From positions 1-64,000 of the IMG/VR virus record IMGVR_UViG_3300028146_000008: DNA of 64,000 bases, one strand, 5' to 3'. The position numbers were made by a program, and so were the translations under genes. The stretch comes from a virus. A model generated the notes under the pieces. That model was not told the origin of the DNA. It was given only the letters and a program-made list of their open reading frames with translations, and did no database searches. Of this stretch, positions 26,120-33,450 are shown in pieces (positions within the stretch are counted from its first letter, which is position 1; every line of letters starts with the position of its first letter).

Positions 26120-27380
26120 TCAGAAACTCAATAAGCTTGTTCACGGAATTCTCAAATCCAAATCCGTGATTCTTAAACAGGCGAGCCGTGGGATACCAAG
26201 CGGTTCGTGTATCTTCTAAACCAAACTTCCAGTCCAGGGCACCACTCAAAGCAACGTAGGTGGGCTTGCCCATCGAGGCTGCGAGGTGCATCACAGCGGT
26301 ATCGACGCTCACTACAGCATCAAGTTGAGAAATCAGGGCGCATGTATCTTCCCAGTTCTCAATAGTTGGCCGCGCCATCGGGAGAAGATCGTCGGGTTCG
26401 GTCTGTAACTTTACGAGCCGGTACTTCCCTATCGTGCTGGCAATGATTTTATCGGCCTGCTGATTCGTAAGGGCTCGATAAATCCCTGCCGCGACGAGAG
26501 GTGTTTCTTGTTGTTTTGCGTACCAGCACATGCCCAATTGCGGGAGGCCGTTGTCTTTCAGATCGGCGTATTTCTTTACTCGCTCGGGATCCGGTTCAAA
26601 CGTGAGCGGTTCCGGAATATCGTCCGGTTGCACATTGAACACGGCGGGCAAATCAAAGAATCCGACTGCGGGGACTTTCTGCGGTACTTCAGTTAGTAAA
26701 CGGATTTCCGGGCACCAAGATTGCCTTTTGAAAAGATCAACAAACCCCGACTCGAAAAAGTATGGCGGCAAGTAGATGGTTAACTTGTCTACCATTTTTG
26801 TCAGTTCCGGTATCCAGCGACCGCAATGAATCAAGTCACCGAACCCGCCTTCTGAGATTAACGACAGTTCCTTACAAGGCTGCCGATTCCACTCGGGCAA
26901 ATAGGCGGCATAGACCATCCGCTTTTTGAGTTTCAGGGTTTCTTTGTGTGCCTCGGTCCACCGACCTTGGAACAACAAAGCTTGGGTGTAGGCTAGGTCG
27001 ATACTGAATCCGGCCTCGTGGGGGTAGGCGTGGGCTTTGTAGTAAAAATCACACGCTTTAGGGATATCCCCGAGGTGATGGTAGGCAACGGCCATCAGAT
27101 GCGCTGTGATTGCGGTTTTAGTGCAATCCCAGGCTTCCACAGCAGCTTTTAACATGTCAGGGGTACCTAGAGCCTCAAAAATCATGGCACGGGCTATTAA
27201 TAGCTCTGCGCGACGATTTTTAGAAATCCCAGGTGTTAGTGCCTTTTCCAGTGCCTTTATTTGGGAATGGGCAGCTTCCGCATTTGGTATCAGGATTTCG
27301 TTCTTATCCGGATTGATCCACTTAGCGGCTCGGGTTCCTGCTTGGGCTCGGTTTGGGGGTATGCGGTATGCTAATTGCAT
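26109..27380 (-). CDS. TPR-glycosyltransferase (GT-B, GT9/GT41-like), paralogue A
   Basis: 423 residues. Residues about 35-170 are tetratricopeptide-like helical pairs (LIARAMIFEALGTPD, AYHHLGDIPKACDFYYKAH). The C-terminal half has a GT-B fold signature: 'SEGGFGDLIHCGRWIPEL' (glycine-rich donor loop), LGMCWYAKQQ and 'VVSVDTAVMHLAASMGKP', the motif of heptosyltransferase-like and OGT-like enzymes. It would transfer a sugar to a protein or glycan. A second copy lies at 39618-40805. Its location among head and tail genes suggests virion glycosylation. Confidence 0.88.
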   Translation of the reverse strand: MQLAYRIPPNRAQAGTRAAKWINPDKNEILIPNAEAAHSQIKALEKALTPGISKNRRAELLIARAMIFEALGTPDMLKAAVEAWDCTKTAITAHLMAVAYHHLGDIPKACDFYYKAHAYPHEAGFSIDLAYTQALLFQGRWTEAHKETLKLKKRMVYAAYLPEWNRQPCKELSLISEGGFGDLIHCGRWIPELTKMVDKLTIYLPPYFFESGFVDLFKRQSWCPEIRLLTEVPQKVPAVGFFDLPAVFNVQPDDIPEPLTFEPDPERVKKYADLKDNGLPQLGMCWYAKQQETPLVAAGIYRALTNQQADKIIASTIGKYRLVKLQTEPDDLLPMARPTIENWEDTCALISQLDAVVSVDTAVMHLAASMGKPTYVALSGALDWKFGLEDTRTAWYPTARLFKNHGFGFENSVNKLIEFLNAE

Positions 27381-27403
27381 TTTCGCTCTATTTGTGCTAC
27401 TCT
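27375..27403 (+). promoter_or_regulatory. Sigma70-type promoter, predicted leaderless transcript
   Basis: TTGCAT (27375-27380), 17 nt, TACTCT (27398-27403), preceded by TGTGC. ATG 27412 follows after eight nt. The -35 box overlaps the start of the divergent glycosyltransferase gene. Confidence 0.6.
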
Positions 27404-27411
27404 ATTGTTCT

Positions 27412-27729
27412 ATGTTTGGCTGGTTCAAACGCACCCGAATCACTAACGATCAAATCTTAGCCCAGGTCTCAGCTCTCGACGCGCGGGTTGCGTCTTTTGA
27501 GCAAAAACTGACCAGACTTCAGCAGACCTTAGACGCCCTGCTAAAGAAGTACAAATGCATCATCTGTGGAAAAGAGTTCGCCCGCCTTCCGCATGAGAGT
27601 GACAAGCGATGCCCTGCCTGCCAATCACAAATTAAAGCGATCTCTTCACCGTCTTTATCGAACGGAAATAGCGGACACCGAGGAGCGGGGCACAACACGC
27701 GGGGGATTCACAAGAAAGCGGGCGTGTAG
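27412..27729 (+). CDS. Coiled-coil zinc-ribbon protein
   Basis: 105 residues from ATG 27412 (MFGWFKRTRITNDQ). Residues 15-45 form a coiled coil (LDARVASFEQKLTRLQQTL) and residues 48-75 a zinc ribbon (KYKCIICGKEF ... DKRCPACQ). The tail is basic and disordered. A short dimeric DNA- or RNA-binding protein is plausible. It is a plus-strand gene with its own promoter inside the leftward operon. Confidence 0.72.
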   Translation: MFGWFKRTRITNDQILAQVSALDARVASFEQKLTRLQQTLDALLKKYKCIICGKEFARLPHESDKRCPACQSQIKAISSPSLSNGNSGHRGAGHNTRGIHKKAGV

Positions 27730-27730
27730 T

Positions 27731-27747
27731 ACTTCACAAGTGAACTA
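27731..27747. repeat. Dispersed palindrome copy, ACTTCACAAGTGAAC
   Basis: Lies between the convergent ends of genes 27412-27729 and 27752-27916; the two-base centre makes the core 12 bp. Confidence 0.8.
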
Positions 27748-27751
27748 CTTT

Positions 27752-27916
27752 CTATTCTTTCGGCTCCAAGTTAACCCACACACCGTTTCGCCAAAGTCCC
27801 GAAGGGGTGGCTACCTTCGGGGCATGGGCTTCGTCTAGTTTCTTTGCTTCTTCGGGATTGTTTAGCAGCCACTCTTTGTACTCCGAAGCGGTCATTTGTT
27901 TGACGGATTTAGTCAT
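27752..27916 (-). CDS. Small hypothetical protein
   Basis: 54 residues from ATG 27916 (MTKSVKQMTASEYKEW), overlapping the upstream stop (TAATG). The C-terminal 'SGLWRNGVWVNLEPKE' looks like a short beta hairpin. No family recognised. Confidence 0.75.
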   Translation of the reverse strand: MTKSVKQMTASEYKEWLLNNPEEAKKLDEAHAPKVATPSGLWRNGVWVNLEPKE

Positions 27917-28458
27917 TACGCGCTCCGTTCTGCAAGTGCATCGGTACGTTCAAACAGAAATGTTGACGAACCGGACGGAGAGTTGTCCGTAGGATAGTTG
28001 ATGGCTTCCTGGTAACCAGGGGTTTCTTTTTGCCCCAGAAGAGGAAAGCCGGGGTGCCACTCATGGCCGCACCGCATACAAAGAACGAAATAGCGACCGT
28101 TCGGGAGTTTATGCTTGGCTACCGCGAACATCGCGTCAGTTCCCTGCCCGCGCATTACGGATTCGGCACCGATCCCGCCCTTGCGGTGGTTGCAATTCTT
28201 GAAGATAGCCTCTCGCTGGGCCAAGAACTGCAGAACGGCTAGATTCTTGGAGCGGGCTTCTTCCAACTTAGCGGAACGAGCCGCTTTGATCTTGGCTACC
28301 TGCTCGCGCTTGATTTCCAAATCAAGTTCTTTCATTTCGCGGTCTGTAGCAAGCAAGTCTTCGGCCAACTGAGCGTTGGTCTTGGTTTCGAGATTTTTAG
28401 AAAATGCGTCTAGCGTCTCGGTATTGTCGAATTCTGATTTGGGTGTATCTTTAGCCAT
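27916..28458 (-). CDS. Coiled-coil zinc-binding protein
   Basis: 180 residues. A long charged helix (about residues 25-85, DLEIKREQVAKIKAARSAKL) precedes a possible zinc site made of NCNH (about residue 94) and CMRCGHEWH (about residue 132). AAGGA-type ribosome binding site before ATG 28458. Located just downstream of a second Cys-rich protein and of the capsid region. Function unknown. Confidence 0.82.
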   Translation of the reverse strand: MAKDTPKSEFDNTETLDAFSKNLETKTNAQLAEDLLATDREMKELDLEIKREQVAKIKAARSAKLEEARSKNLAVLQFLAQREAIFKNCNHRKGGIGAESVMRGQGTDAMFAVAKHKLPNGRYFVLCMRCGHEWHPGFPLLGQKETPGYQEAINYPTDNSPSGSSTFLFERTDALAERSA

Positions 28459-28459
28459 T

Positions 28460-29266
28460 CTATTTTCCTTTTCCCGTTAATTGCGGGGTAGTGTTTGTGG
28501 TATCTACTTGTTGTACTTCTGTGGGTCGAGTTCTTATGAACTTCAAGTACTCGTAATAACGTCTACTGAATGCGTTTGGTTCCGGCGCTCCGAATGCGGC
28601 GTGCGCTGCGCTCTCGGTCAAGATTCCTGACTCGATGAGTTTCAGCAAAACCGTTCGCCACCCCCGGCGTTTGGAACCGAGCGGAACGTTGTAGCGGTCA
28701 AAGTGAAGTTCCTCGAACTCCTGCATTAAAGGAACCTGGACAAATCCAACGTAATGCGGGGTGCCGCGCTCATGGGTGCAAGCGGGAAAAAACCCCGGAT
28801 GGTTCACATATAAACCAAGTGTGTTCGCCATCCCACCTTTGTCCGTATACCAAGCTCGGGATCCGGACGGCAGCGCCGATTGAAGTAGGCGCATAAAGTC
28901 GTTCATAGGAAGGATTCGGCCTTCACGTTTAGTTTGTAACTCTTCCTGGTTCGCCCACCGAAACTGCTTTCGGGATTCTACGTTCTGTTCGTAGAGGCGA
29001 AGAAACTCTTCCTTCGCTTTTTGCGAAGATTGGCTGAGACTTCTTTCTTCAGCCTGATTCATTATTTGTGCTACTTCAGGTTCAATCGTGTCTTGGTCGT
29101 AGCTGAACTCGCGGTCGTAATCTTTTATAGCGTTACCTGACCGAGTGTACTGATGGCCTTTTTGAGCGACCTGAATTGCGTCGCATTTAGCGCACCGCAG
29201 ACCGATATCGGACGGGATTCCAGTACCGCAATAAATGCATCTATTTGTGTATTTGAGGCTTGACAA
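28460..29266 (-). CDS. Zinc-ribbon protein of the capsid region
   Basis: 268 residues from TTG 29266, with GGAG 7 nt upstream. The N-terminus is a zinc ribbon (RCIYCGTG, LRCAKCDAI) and the rest is mixed, with 'PHYVGFVQVPLMQEFEELHF' and the C-terminal helix 'FSRRYYEYLKFIRTRP'. No family recognised. Its start overlaps the -35 region of the divergent promoter at 29260. Confidence 0.8.
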   Translation of the reverse strand: MSSLKYTNRCIYCGTGIPSDIGLRCAKCDAIQVAQKGHQYTRSGNAIKDYDREFSYDQDTIEPEVAQIMNQAEERSLSQSSQKAKEEFLRLYEQNVESRKQFRWANQEELQTKREGRILPMNDFMRLLQSALPSGSRAWYTDKGGMANTLGLYVNHPGFFPACTHERGTPHYVGFVQVPLMQEFEELHFDRYNVPLGSKRRGWRTVLLKLIESGILTESAAHAAFGAPEPNAFSRRYYEYLKFIRTRPTEVQQVDTTNTTPQLTGKGK

Positions 29267-29289
29267 TTCAAGGCTCCATTTGGTATACT
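29260..29289 (+). promoter_or_regulatory. Sigma70-type promoter
   Basis: TTGACA (29260-29265), 18 nt, TATACT (29284-29289). Drives the two plus-strand genes that follow; a GAGGTG Shine-Dalgarno follows before GTG 29308. Confidence 0.7.
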
Positions 29290-29307
29290 ATCTATGAGGT
29301 GAACAAA

Positions 29308-29502
29308 GTGGCCGTAAGAACTAGCATCATTGAAGCACTAGCTCGGGACATGGCATGGGACGGAAGTGAATCAGGAACCGAAGAGTTCCTTGTAAAATTG
29401 CTAAGAGCTAGTGAAGACGTGTACCGTCAAATGAAACAGTCACACAAAGAAGGTTTGTGCTACGACTGTATTAACGCCCTCTCCGATAAACTAAATGCAT
29501 AA
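29308..29502 (+). CDS. Small hypothetical protein
   Basis: 64 residues from GTG 29308 with GAGGTG 7 nt upstream (MAVRTSIIEALARDMAW). Acidic and helical, with a CYDC pair near the C-terminus. It overlaps the HNH gene by 8 nt and so probably accompanies it. Unknown function. Confidence 0.65.
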   Translation: MAVRTSIIEALARDMAWDGSESGTEEFLVKLLRASEDVYRQMKQSHKEGLCYDCINALSDKLNA

Positions 29503-30118
29503 GAAATTACAACTGGATGGCCTTGTATCGGGTCGGCTTACTGTAGTCCAACGGGCGTGTGTGATCGCCAAGAACACCTTTTGGATATGCCAGTGCTCGT
29601 GCGATGGTTTGTACTCCATCATCCGAGGAAAGAGCATCACGGGCAAGAGAATACAAAGTTGTGGTTGCATACGCCGAGAGATGAATAAAAAGAAAGCAGC
29701 GCGACTTGCTATCTTAAACACCTTGGCACCCGGCGAAGCTGCGTTGAACCAGCTATACGCTTCTTATGAGTGGCACGCGGTGATGGATAGAAGTCTTACG
29801 TTCAACCTAACTGTTGATGAGTTCAGGGCGCTGACAAAAGGAAATTGTTTCTATTGCGGGGTTGAACCAAAACAAGTCTCGCGGAACGTTAGCTGCAAAG
29901 GTTCTTACACTTACAACGGAATAGATCGGAAAGATAGCTCTTTGGGCTACAGTCCTGAAAACTGCGTCTCTTGCTGCGGGTCTTGCAACAAAGCTAAAGG
30001 AAAGAAATCTGTTGAAGATTTTCTGGTCATGTGTAGGAAAGTTTCAGAAAAAGCCATGTCAGGGGCGGCCCTAGAAACCGCCCCCTCGATGGGTTGTTTA
30101 AACAATAACGTTAGCTAA
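29495..30118 (+). CDS. Free-standing HNH homing endonuclease
   Basis: 207 residues. An N-terminal domain (SGRLTVVQRACV, WICQCSCDG, SCGCIRREM) resembles the DNA-binding part of phage HNH proteins; the C-terminal nuclease half has CFYCG, 'TYNGIDRKDSSLGYSPENCV' and CCGSCNKAK, the zinc-containing HNH-type fold. It points against the capsid gene and ends within the last codons of capsid exon 3. Its closeness to the ORF-less capsid intron suggests it may mobilise that intron. The last ~25 codons run through a GC-rich hairpin, so the C-terminus is unusual. Confidence 0.85.
   Translation: MHKKLQLDGLVSGRLTVVQRACVIAKNTFWICQCSCDGLYSIIRGKSITGKRIQSCGCIRREMNKKKAARLAILNTLAPGEAALNQLYASYEWHAVMDRSLTFNLTVDEFRALTKGNCFYCGVEPKQVSRNVSCKGSYTYNGIDRKDSSLGYSPENCVSCCGSCNKAKGKKSVEDFLVMCRKVSEKAMSGAALETAPSMGCLNNNVS
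30062..30084 (-). terminator. GC-rich hairpin after the capsid gene
   Basis: GGGGCGG (30062-30068) pairs with CCGCCCC (30078-30084). It lies 27 nt after the capsid stop codon; the T-tract (TTTTT) is displaced about 10 nt. Confidence 0.5.
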
Positions 30119-31988
30119 TTGCCGACGTAGCGTCGATGTATCGAAGCCTCATCGTAGTGTCGGGAGGGAGGCTCGCCGTGTAGTGTACACGATACGAGGT
30201 CCAGCCCGGAATTAGTCCGGATGGGTCCGCCACGCTCAGAGGAGCATTTTGGACAATGTTACATTCGCCTGCTGTTAACTTGTTCTAAGAAAGAACAATG
30301 CTAAATCATTTCTGTTTAGCTCATACAGTTTTTATTCCTGTATGTTCGGACTATTGCATCGCCTTGCGGCGTCTTCTCGCTTAGTCTCTCACGCTGCGAT
30401 TTCTCGCTTGCGCCTCGTTGCCATTTCAGGGTTCGAGTCAATCAGAGAAGATTTTAGGAACACCGAGTTTTAATGTTCCGCCAGTTACCGTCTTCGATTG
30501 CATTGTCACCACGTCCGCCTAGGCGAATCGCTATGACTCCGTCTTTACCGAAGATGTAGGTACGGTACGCAACCACCGAAGCCGCCGAACCCTGATACGC
30601 CGTTGTGAGCGTAACCAAGTTCGACTGGAAGAACGCGACACCAGATGCTGGGAACTCCAGCGTGTCCGCGAGGTCAACCGAGACCAAATCATCCATGCGC
30701 TGGAGTCCAGGCACGGTGTGCTTCAGTACGTCGATTGCTGAGTTGTTGCTGGAATCGTTCAAGAGGTCGCCAACGGCGAACGGGTGAATGACGCCTGCGA
30801 AAAGTGCTTCCGCTTCGTTGAAGGGCTGCACTGCGCGGCCAGCCAGAGACTGGACCTGAGCGCGAATGTTGGCGAGAGCCAACGAAGTACCACCAGTGAT
30901 CTTGACCGACACGGAGCTGTCAACGCTGGAAGCGCCGTCAGCAACCGCACGGGTGATCGCGGACAGAGACTGTCCAAGGCGATACGAAAGTTCGCGACCG
31001 ACGTTTTCAACAACCGGGTCGATTGCGGTAGCGAGGGAAAGGCTGGAGAAGTTCGCGTAGTCCGCGTACTCACCTATCGTGGCAGTCGTAGTTCCGACTG
31101 ACGCGCTGATGCCCGTGGGCACCGTGCCTTCGGACACTTGGGCGGTGTTCGCGCCAAATGTGTTATTAGTTGTGTTTAGGGTTTAAAGCGAGGCTTCCTG
31201 TGTCACCACAGGATCACTCTTACGGTCACCCGTAAGCTCGGACTCTATCTTCTCTTCGGTTTCCCGAAGGTCTTGCGTATTAGTCTCTACGGAGTTATCT
31301 TGTCGATTCAGTAGGCGAATTTTATTGGCCAGTTCTTGGCGTTTCTGAGGACTACCATAAGGTAGCCGCAAAAACTCTAACGCAAGAATGGCTTGTTCTC
31401 TTTTCATTAGCAGGTATGGAACAATTGCGAGTAGAAAATTCTCTCGGTTCTTCTTGCCTGCGGGCATCCACATATACTGGGTACGCCCCGGTTTTCCGCC
31501 GTATCCGATTAGGGATCGAACGTAAAACCGCCCCCCGACATTTTTAACCAACCACTTCATCAGGAAGAGAGATGTATTGTAAATCGCTACTTGGAGTTGA
31601 AAGTCTCCTTGCGCTCTTTTGTTAGCGCAAATAGTTCCTTCTCCATCGACTATCCCGGCCAGATACGACCATAAATGTTTTTCCATTTTAGATATTTCCT
31701 CGGTATTGTCTGATAATGATTGTATCAGAGATCCACCGATATAGCAAGATTTTTAATTCATGCATAACTGTAGGTCTACATGAATAGTTCCAACTGATTA
31801 CCGGAATTGAGAGGGAGTTCCCGACGTTCTGCACAACGAACGAAAGGAGTCTGCGCTTTCAAATTCTCAATAAAACGCTTCTTCTTTCAGTTGGTTTGAT
31901 CTACGACAAGCGTTGTTTAATCGTAGTAAATTACTCGCGATTGCGGTAAGTTGGAAGTAGTGTTTGAAGCTGGATTAAATCCGGCCAT
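30111..31988 (-). CDS. Major capsid protein, N4-gp56-like, in three exons
   Basis: Exon 1 is 31778-31988, exon 2 30473-31166, exon 3 30111-30267. Joined, they give 354 in-frame codons. Landmarks: start MAGFNPASNTTSNLPQ, 'ENLKAQTPFVRCAERREL', LPLNSGNQLELFM-Y-NTFGAN, 'AQVSEGTVPTG', 'IGEYADYANFS', 'AIDPVVENVGRELSYRLGQ', and the end RLRYIDATSAIS. This order is typical of N4-gp56-type capsid proteins of short-tailed phages. AAGGT lies 8 nt before ATG 31988. In exon 1 a 39-nt insertion (31881-31919) adds TAA and TGA in frame after codon 23. Without it the protein would be 340 residues. How full-length protein is made is unclear. Confidence 0.88.
30268..30472 (-). ncRNA. Group I intron without ORF in the capsid gene
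   Basis: 205 nt. P1: exon GGAACAT pairs with intron GTGTTCC, placing a U-G wobble at the splice site. P7 is GACTA with TAGTC (AATAGTCC), P8 is CGCC-GCAA-GGCG, and three hairpins follow (CATACAG/CTGTATG, GCTAAA/TTTAGC, TTGTTCT/AGAACAA). The last intron base is G and splicing restores an ATC (Ile) codon. All signs fit a small self-splicing intron. Confidence 0.85.
31167..31777 (-). ncRNA. Group I intron carrying a LAGLIDADG gene in the capsid gene
   Basis: 611 nt. P1: exon ATTCATGT pairs with GCATGAAT, again with U-G at the cut. P7 GACT/AGTC, with AAGATAGAGTCC close to the usual AAGATATAGTCC; P8 CTTCGG-GAAA-CCGAAG; P9 CTTACGG/CCGTAAG. The 3' part of the endonuclease frame overlaps this core. 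P10 (intron GTTAT with exon ATAAC) places the 3' junction so that a Tyr codon is restored, but the last intron base would then be A instead of the usual G. Confidence 0.78.
31183..31686 (-). CDS. LAGLIDADG homing endonuclease in the capsid intron
   Basis: 167 residues from ATG 31686 with GAGGAAA upstream. One LAGLIDADG motif (SYLAGIVDGEGTI, residues 8-20) followed by the beta-strand pattern of the family (FQLQVAIYNTS; KWLVKNVGGRFYV), so it would act as a homodimer. The last ~50 residues are charged because the frame overlaps the P7-P9 region of the intron. It would cut intron-less capsid genes and spread the intron. Confidence 0.9.
   Translation of the reverse strand: MEKHLWSYLAGIVDGEGTICANKRAQGDFQLQVAIYNTSLFLMKWLVKNVGGRFYVRSLIGYGGKPGRTQYMWMPAGKKNRENFLLAIVPYLLMKREQAILALEFLRLPYGSPQKRQELANKIRLLNRQDNSVETNTQDLRETEEKIESELTGDRKSDPVVTQEASL
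31881..31919 (-). other. 39-nt insertion with two in-frame stops in capsid exon 1
   Basis: It follows capsid codon 23 (GAT) and starts with TAA; a TGA follows ten codons later, and the capsid frame resumes with AAG CGT TTT. The opposite strand of the insertion contains CTACGACAAGCGTT (31901-31914), a copy of the uninterrupted exon junction (CTACGAT-AAGCGTT) with one silent difference. It can form hairpins with the flanks (CTACGA/TCGTAG; AACGCTT/AAGCGTT). Confidence 0.8.
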
Positions 31989-32031
31989 TGTACTACCTTT
32001 TAATTCTGTTTATTTGTACGATCCGAGATAT

Positions 32032-32952
32032 CTATTTTTTCTTCGCGTAGAGTTCTTCAACTGCTTTGCGGAAGTCAGGGTCTTTCAACTTCGCTTCGTA
32101 CTCTGCCGCGCTCATTTTGTTGATATCTCTGTGAGTAATCCCAGCGGTCTTGGGCGCGGTCGCTCCAGGTACTGCGCTGGAATTACCTCGTCCCAATCCG
32201 GATGACGATTGCTGTGGTCGCACTTCTGTAGGCTCGCTCGGGATCGCCGGGGCCGAATTTGTCGCCGGTTCCGAGATCGTCGGAACCGTAGCAGGTGCGG
32301 CGGCAGCGGGTGCTGCCGGTGATACTGGTGTTTCCGCTTTTGGAGCCTGTAGCACTAACAAATCGTCAGCGGCTAAGTCTTCAAAAGCTAATCTCAAGTT
32401 TTGTGCGGTCCAGCGCCGATTGTTTTTCTCCATCCATTTCTGGATGTGATCTCGGTTGGACTCGCATTCCACATACTGTGGGGTGGCGGCGATGAATTCT
32501 CTAACCGCCTGTTGGATCTTTCCTACACGCTTATCAATATCAATGTCCCGGAGTTTTCCGCGAACTACGTCTAGCGGGGCTCCGAGCTGGGCTTCGAGAA
32601 GGAGTTTTTGTCCTTCTGCCACCGTAGCGGGGTCTCTCAAGAGTTTTTCTATCTTGATCCGCTCATCGGCGGTAAGTGGCCGCTCCTCGTAGGAATAAAG
32701 CGGTTCTTCTTCCGGTTCGGGTTCCAGCATTTCGCCGAGCTTGGCTGCCCTGCGGGTTTCGTAAAGCTTCACTGCCGCGTTTCGGTGGGCAGCATCTTTC
32801 TTTTCCAGCAAGTCTTCGAGTGTGTCAGCTTCAAAGTACTGCAGAGGGCCGACTGGGAGGCCGTTGTTGTCGGTCAACTGAGTCTGGATTACAAACTTCT
32901 TTTTATCTTCATTCCAATACTTGGATTTAGGCGTAGCTACTGCTTCGGACAT
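32032..32952 (-). CDS. Putative capsid scaffold protein
   Basis: 306 residues, acidic in the middle (LEPEPEEEPLYSYEERPL), helical (KIEKLLRDPATVAEGQKLL), with an Ala/Pro-rich linker and a short basic C-terminal end 'EYEAKLKDPDFRKAVEELYA'. Its place directly before the capsid gene and this composition are typical of scaffolding proteins. The C-terminal 'AEYEAKL.DP.FR.AVE.LY' segment recurs in the tail-anchored protein 52437-53228 ('EFEDFIQDPANRKAVDVLY'). Confidence 0.82.
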   Translation of the reverse strand: MSEAVATPKSKYWNEDKKKFVIQTQLTDNNGLPVGPLQYFEADTLEDLLEKKDAAHRNAAVKLYETRRAAKLGEMLEPEPEEEPLYSYEERPLTADERIKIEKLLRDPATVAEGQKLLLEAQLGAPLDVVRGKLRDIDIDKRVGKIQQAVREFIAATPQYVECESNRDHIQKWMEKNNRRWTAQNLRLAFEDLAADDLLVLQAPKAETPVSPAAPAAAAPATVPTISEPATNSAPAIPSEPTEVRPQQSSSGLGRGNSSAVPGATAPKTAGITHRDINKMSAAEYEAKLKDPDFRKAVEELYAKKK

Positions 32953-33054
32953 ACTTGCTCCTTGCGCTTAATCGGCGCGTGGTTCGATACAAGTGGCCTG
33001 TTCAGTACAAAGAGTGTTTGTAGTGAGCGGTTTACTTGTAGTGTTTGATTTGTG

Positions 33055-33435
33055 TTATCTTTGATCGAGAATGATTGCTTCGATCACTTCTTGATCTTGT
33101 AATTCTTCTTGTGCGACTTTCAAACGGACATCGGCAAGATGATTCTGTTTTTCAAAAGTGACTTGGCCGCGAAGACTTTTGTAGAACTCGTTCATCGCAT
33201 GGGCGATAGTCATGGATGTGGTTTGTTTCTTCTCTTCCGTGGGGTCGCACTCCATAGCGGCGTTTCGAGCTTTGACGATTTCAAGCTTCATCAGCTTGTC
33301 TAAAGCGCGTGCGTAGGGGGACTGATCCCCTGCCATCAAATCCATCTTCTCGGAGTCGGTTAGCTCACTCGGAGGGCTGAACATTAGGCGTGGGTCGGTT
33401 TGTTGGGGTCGGGCGAATGCCTCGGATCCATTCAC
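33055..33435 (-). CDS. Hypothetical head-region protein
   Basis: 126 residues from GTG 33435. Mostly helical and charged (YARALDKLMKLEIVKARNAA; VRLKVAQEELQDQEVIEAI). It lies between portal and scaffold, where small head-completion or protease cofactors are often found, but no family is recognised. A palindrome copy overlaps its start region. Confidence 0.8.
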   Translation of the reverse strand: MNGSEAFARPQQTDPRLMFSPPSELTDSEKMDLMAGDQSPYARALDKLMKLEIVKARNAAMECDPTEEKKQTTSMTIAHAMNEFYKSLRGQVTFEKQNHLADVRLKVAQEELQDQEVIEAIILDQR

Positions 33436-33448
33436 TTTGTGAAGTACT
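33431..33448. repeat. Dispersed palindrome copy, TTCACTTTGTGAAGTACT
   Basis: Overlaps the GTG start of gene 33055-33435 and its upstream AAGGAGT ribosome binding site, directly after the portal stop. Confidence 0.8.
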
Positions 33449-33450
33449 CC

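Noticed and set aside
30454-31137. Capsid fragment as a complete separate gene
   Set aside because: Its frame continues through matched intron junctions on both sides and both ends are conserved capsid sequence.
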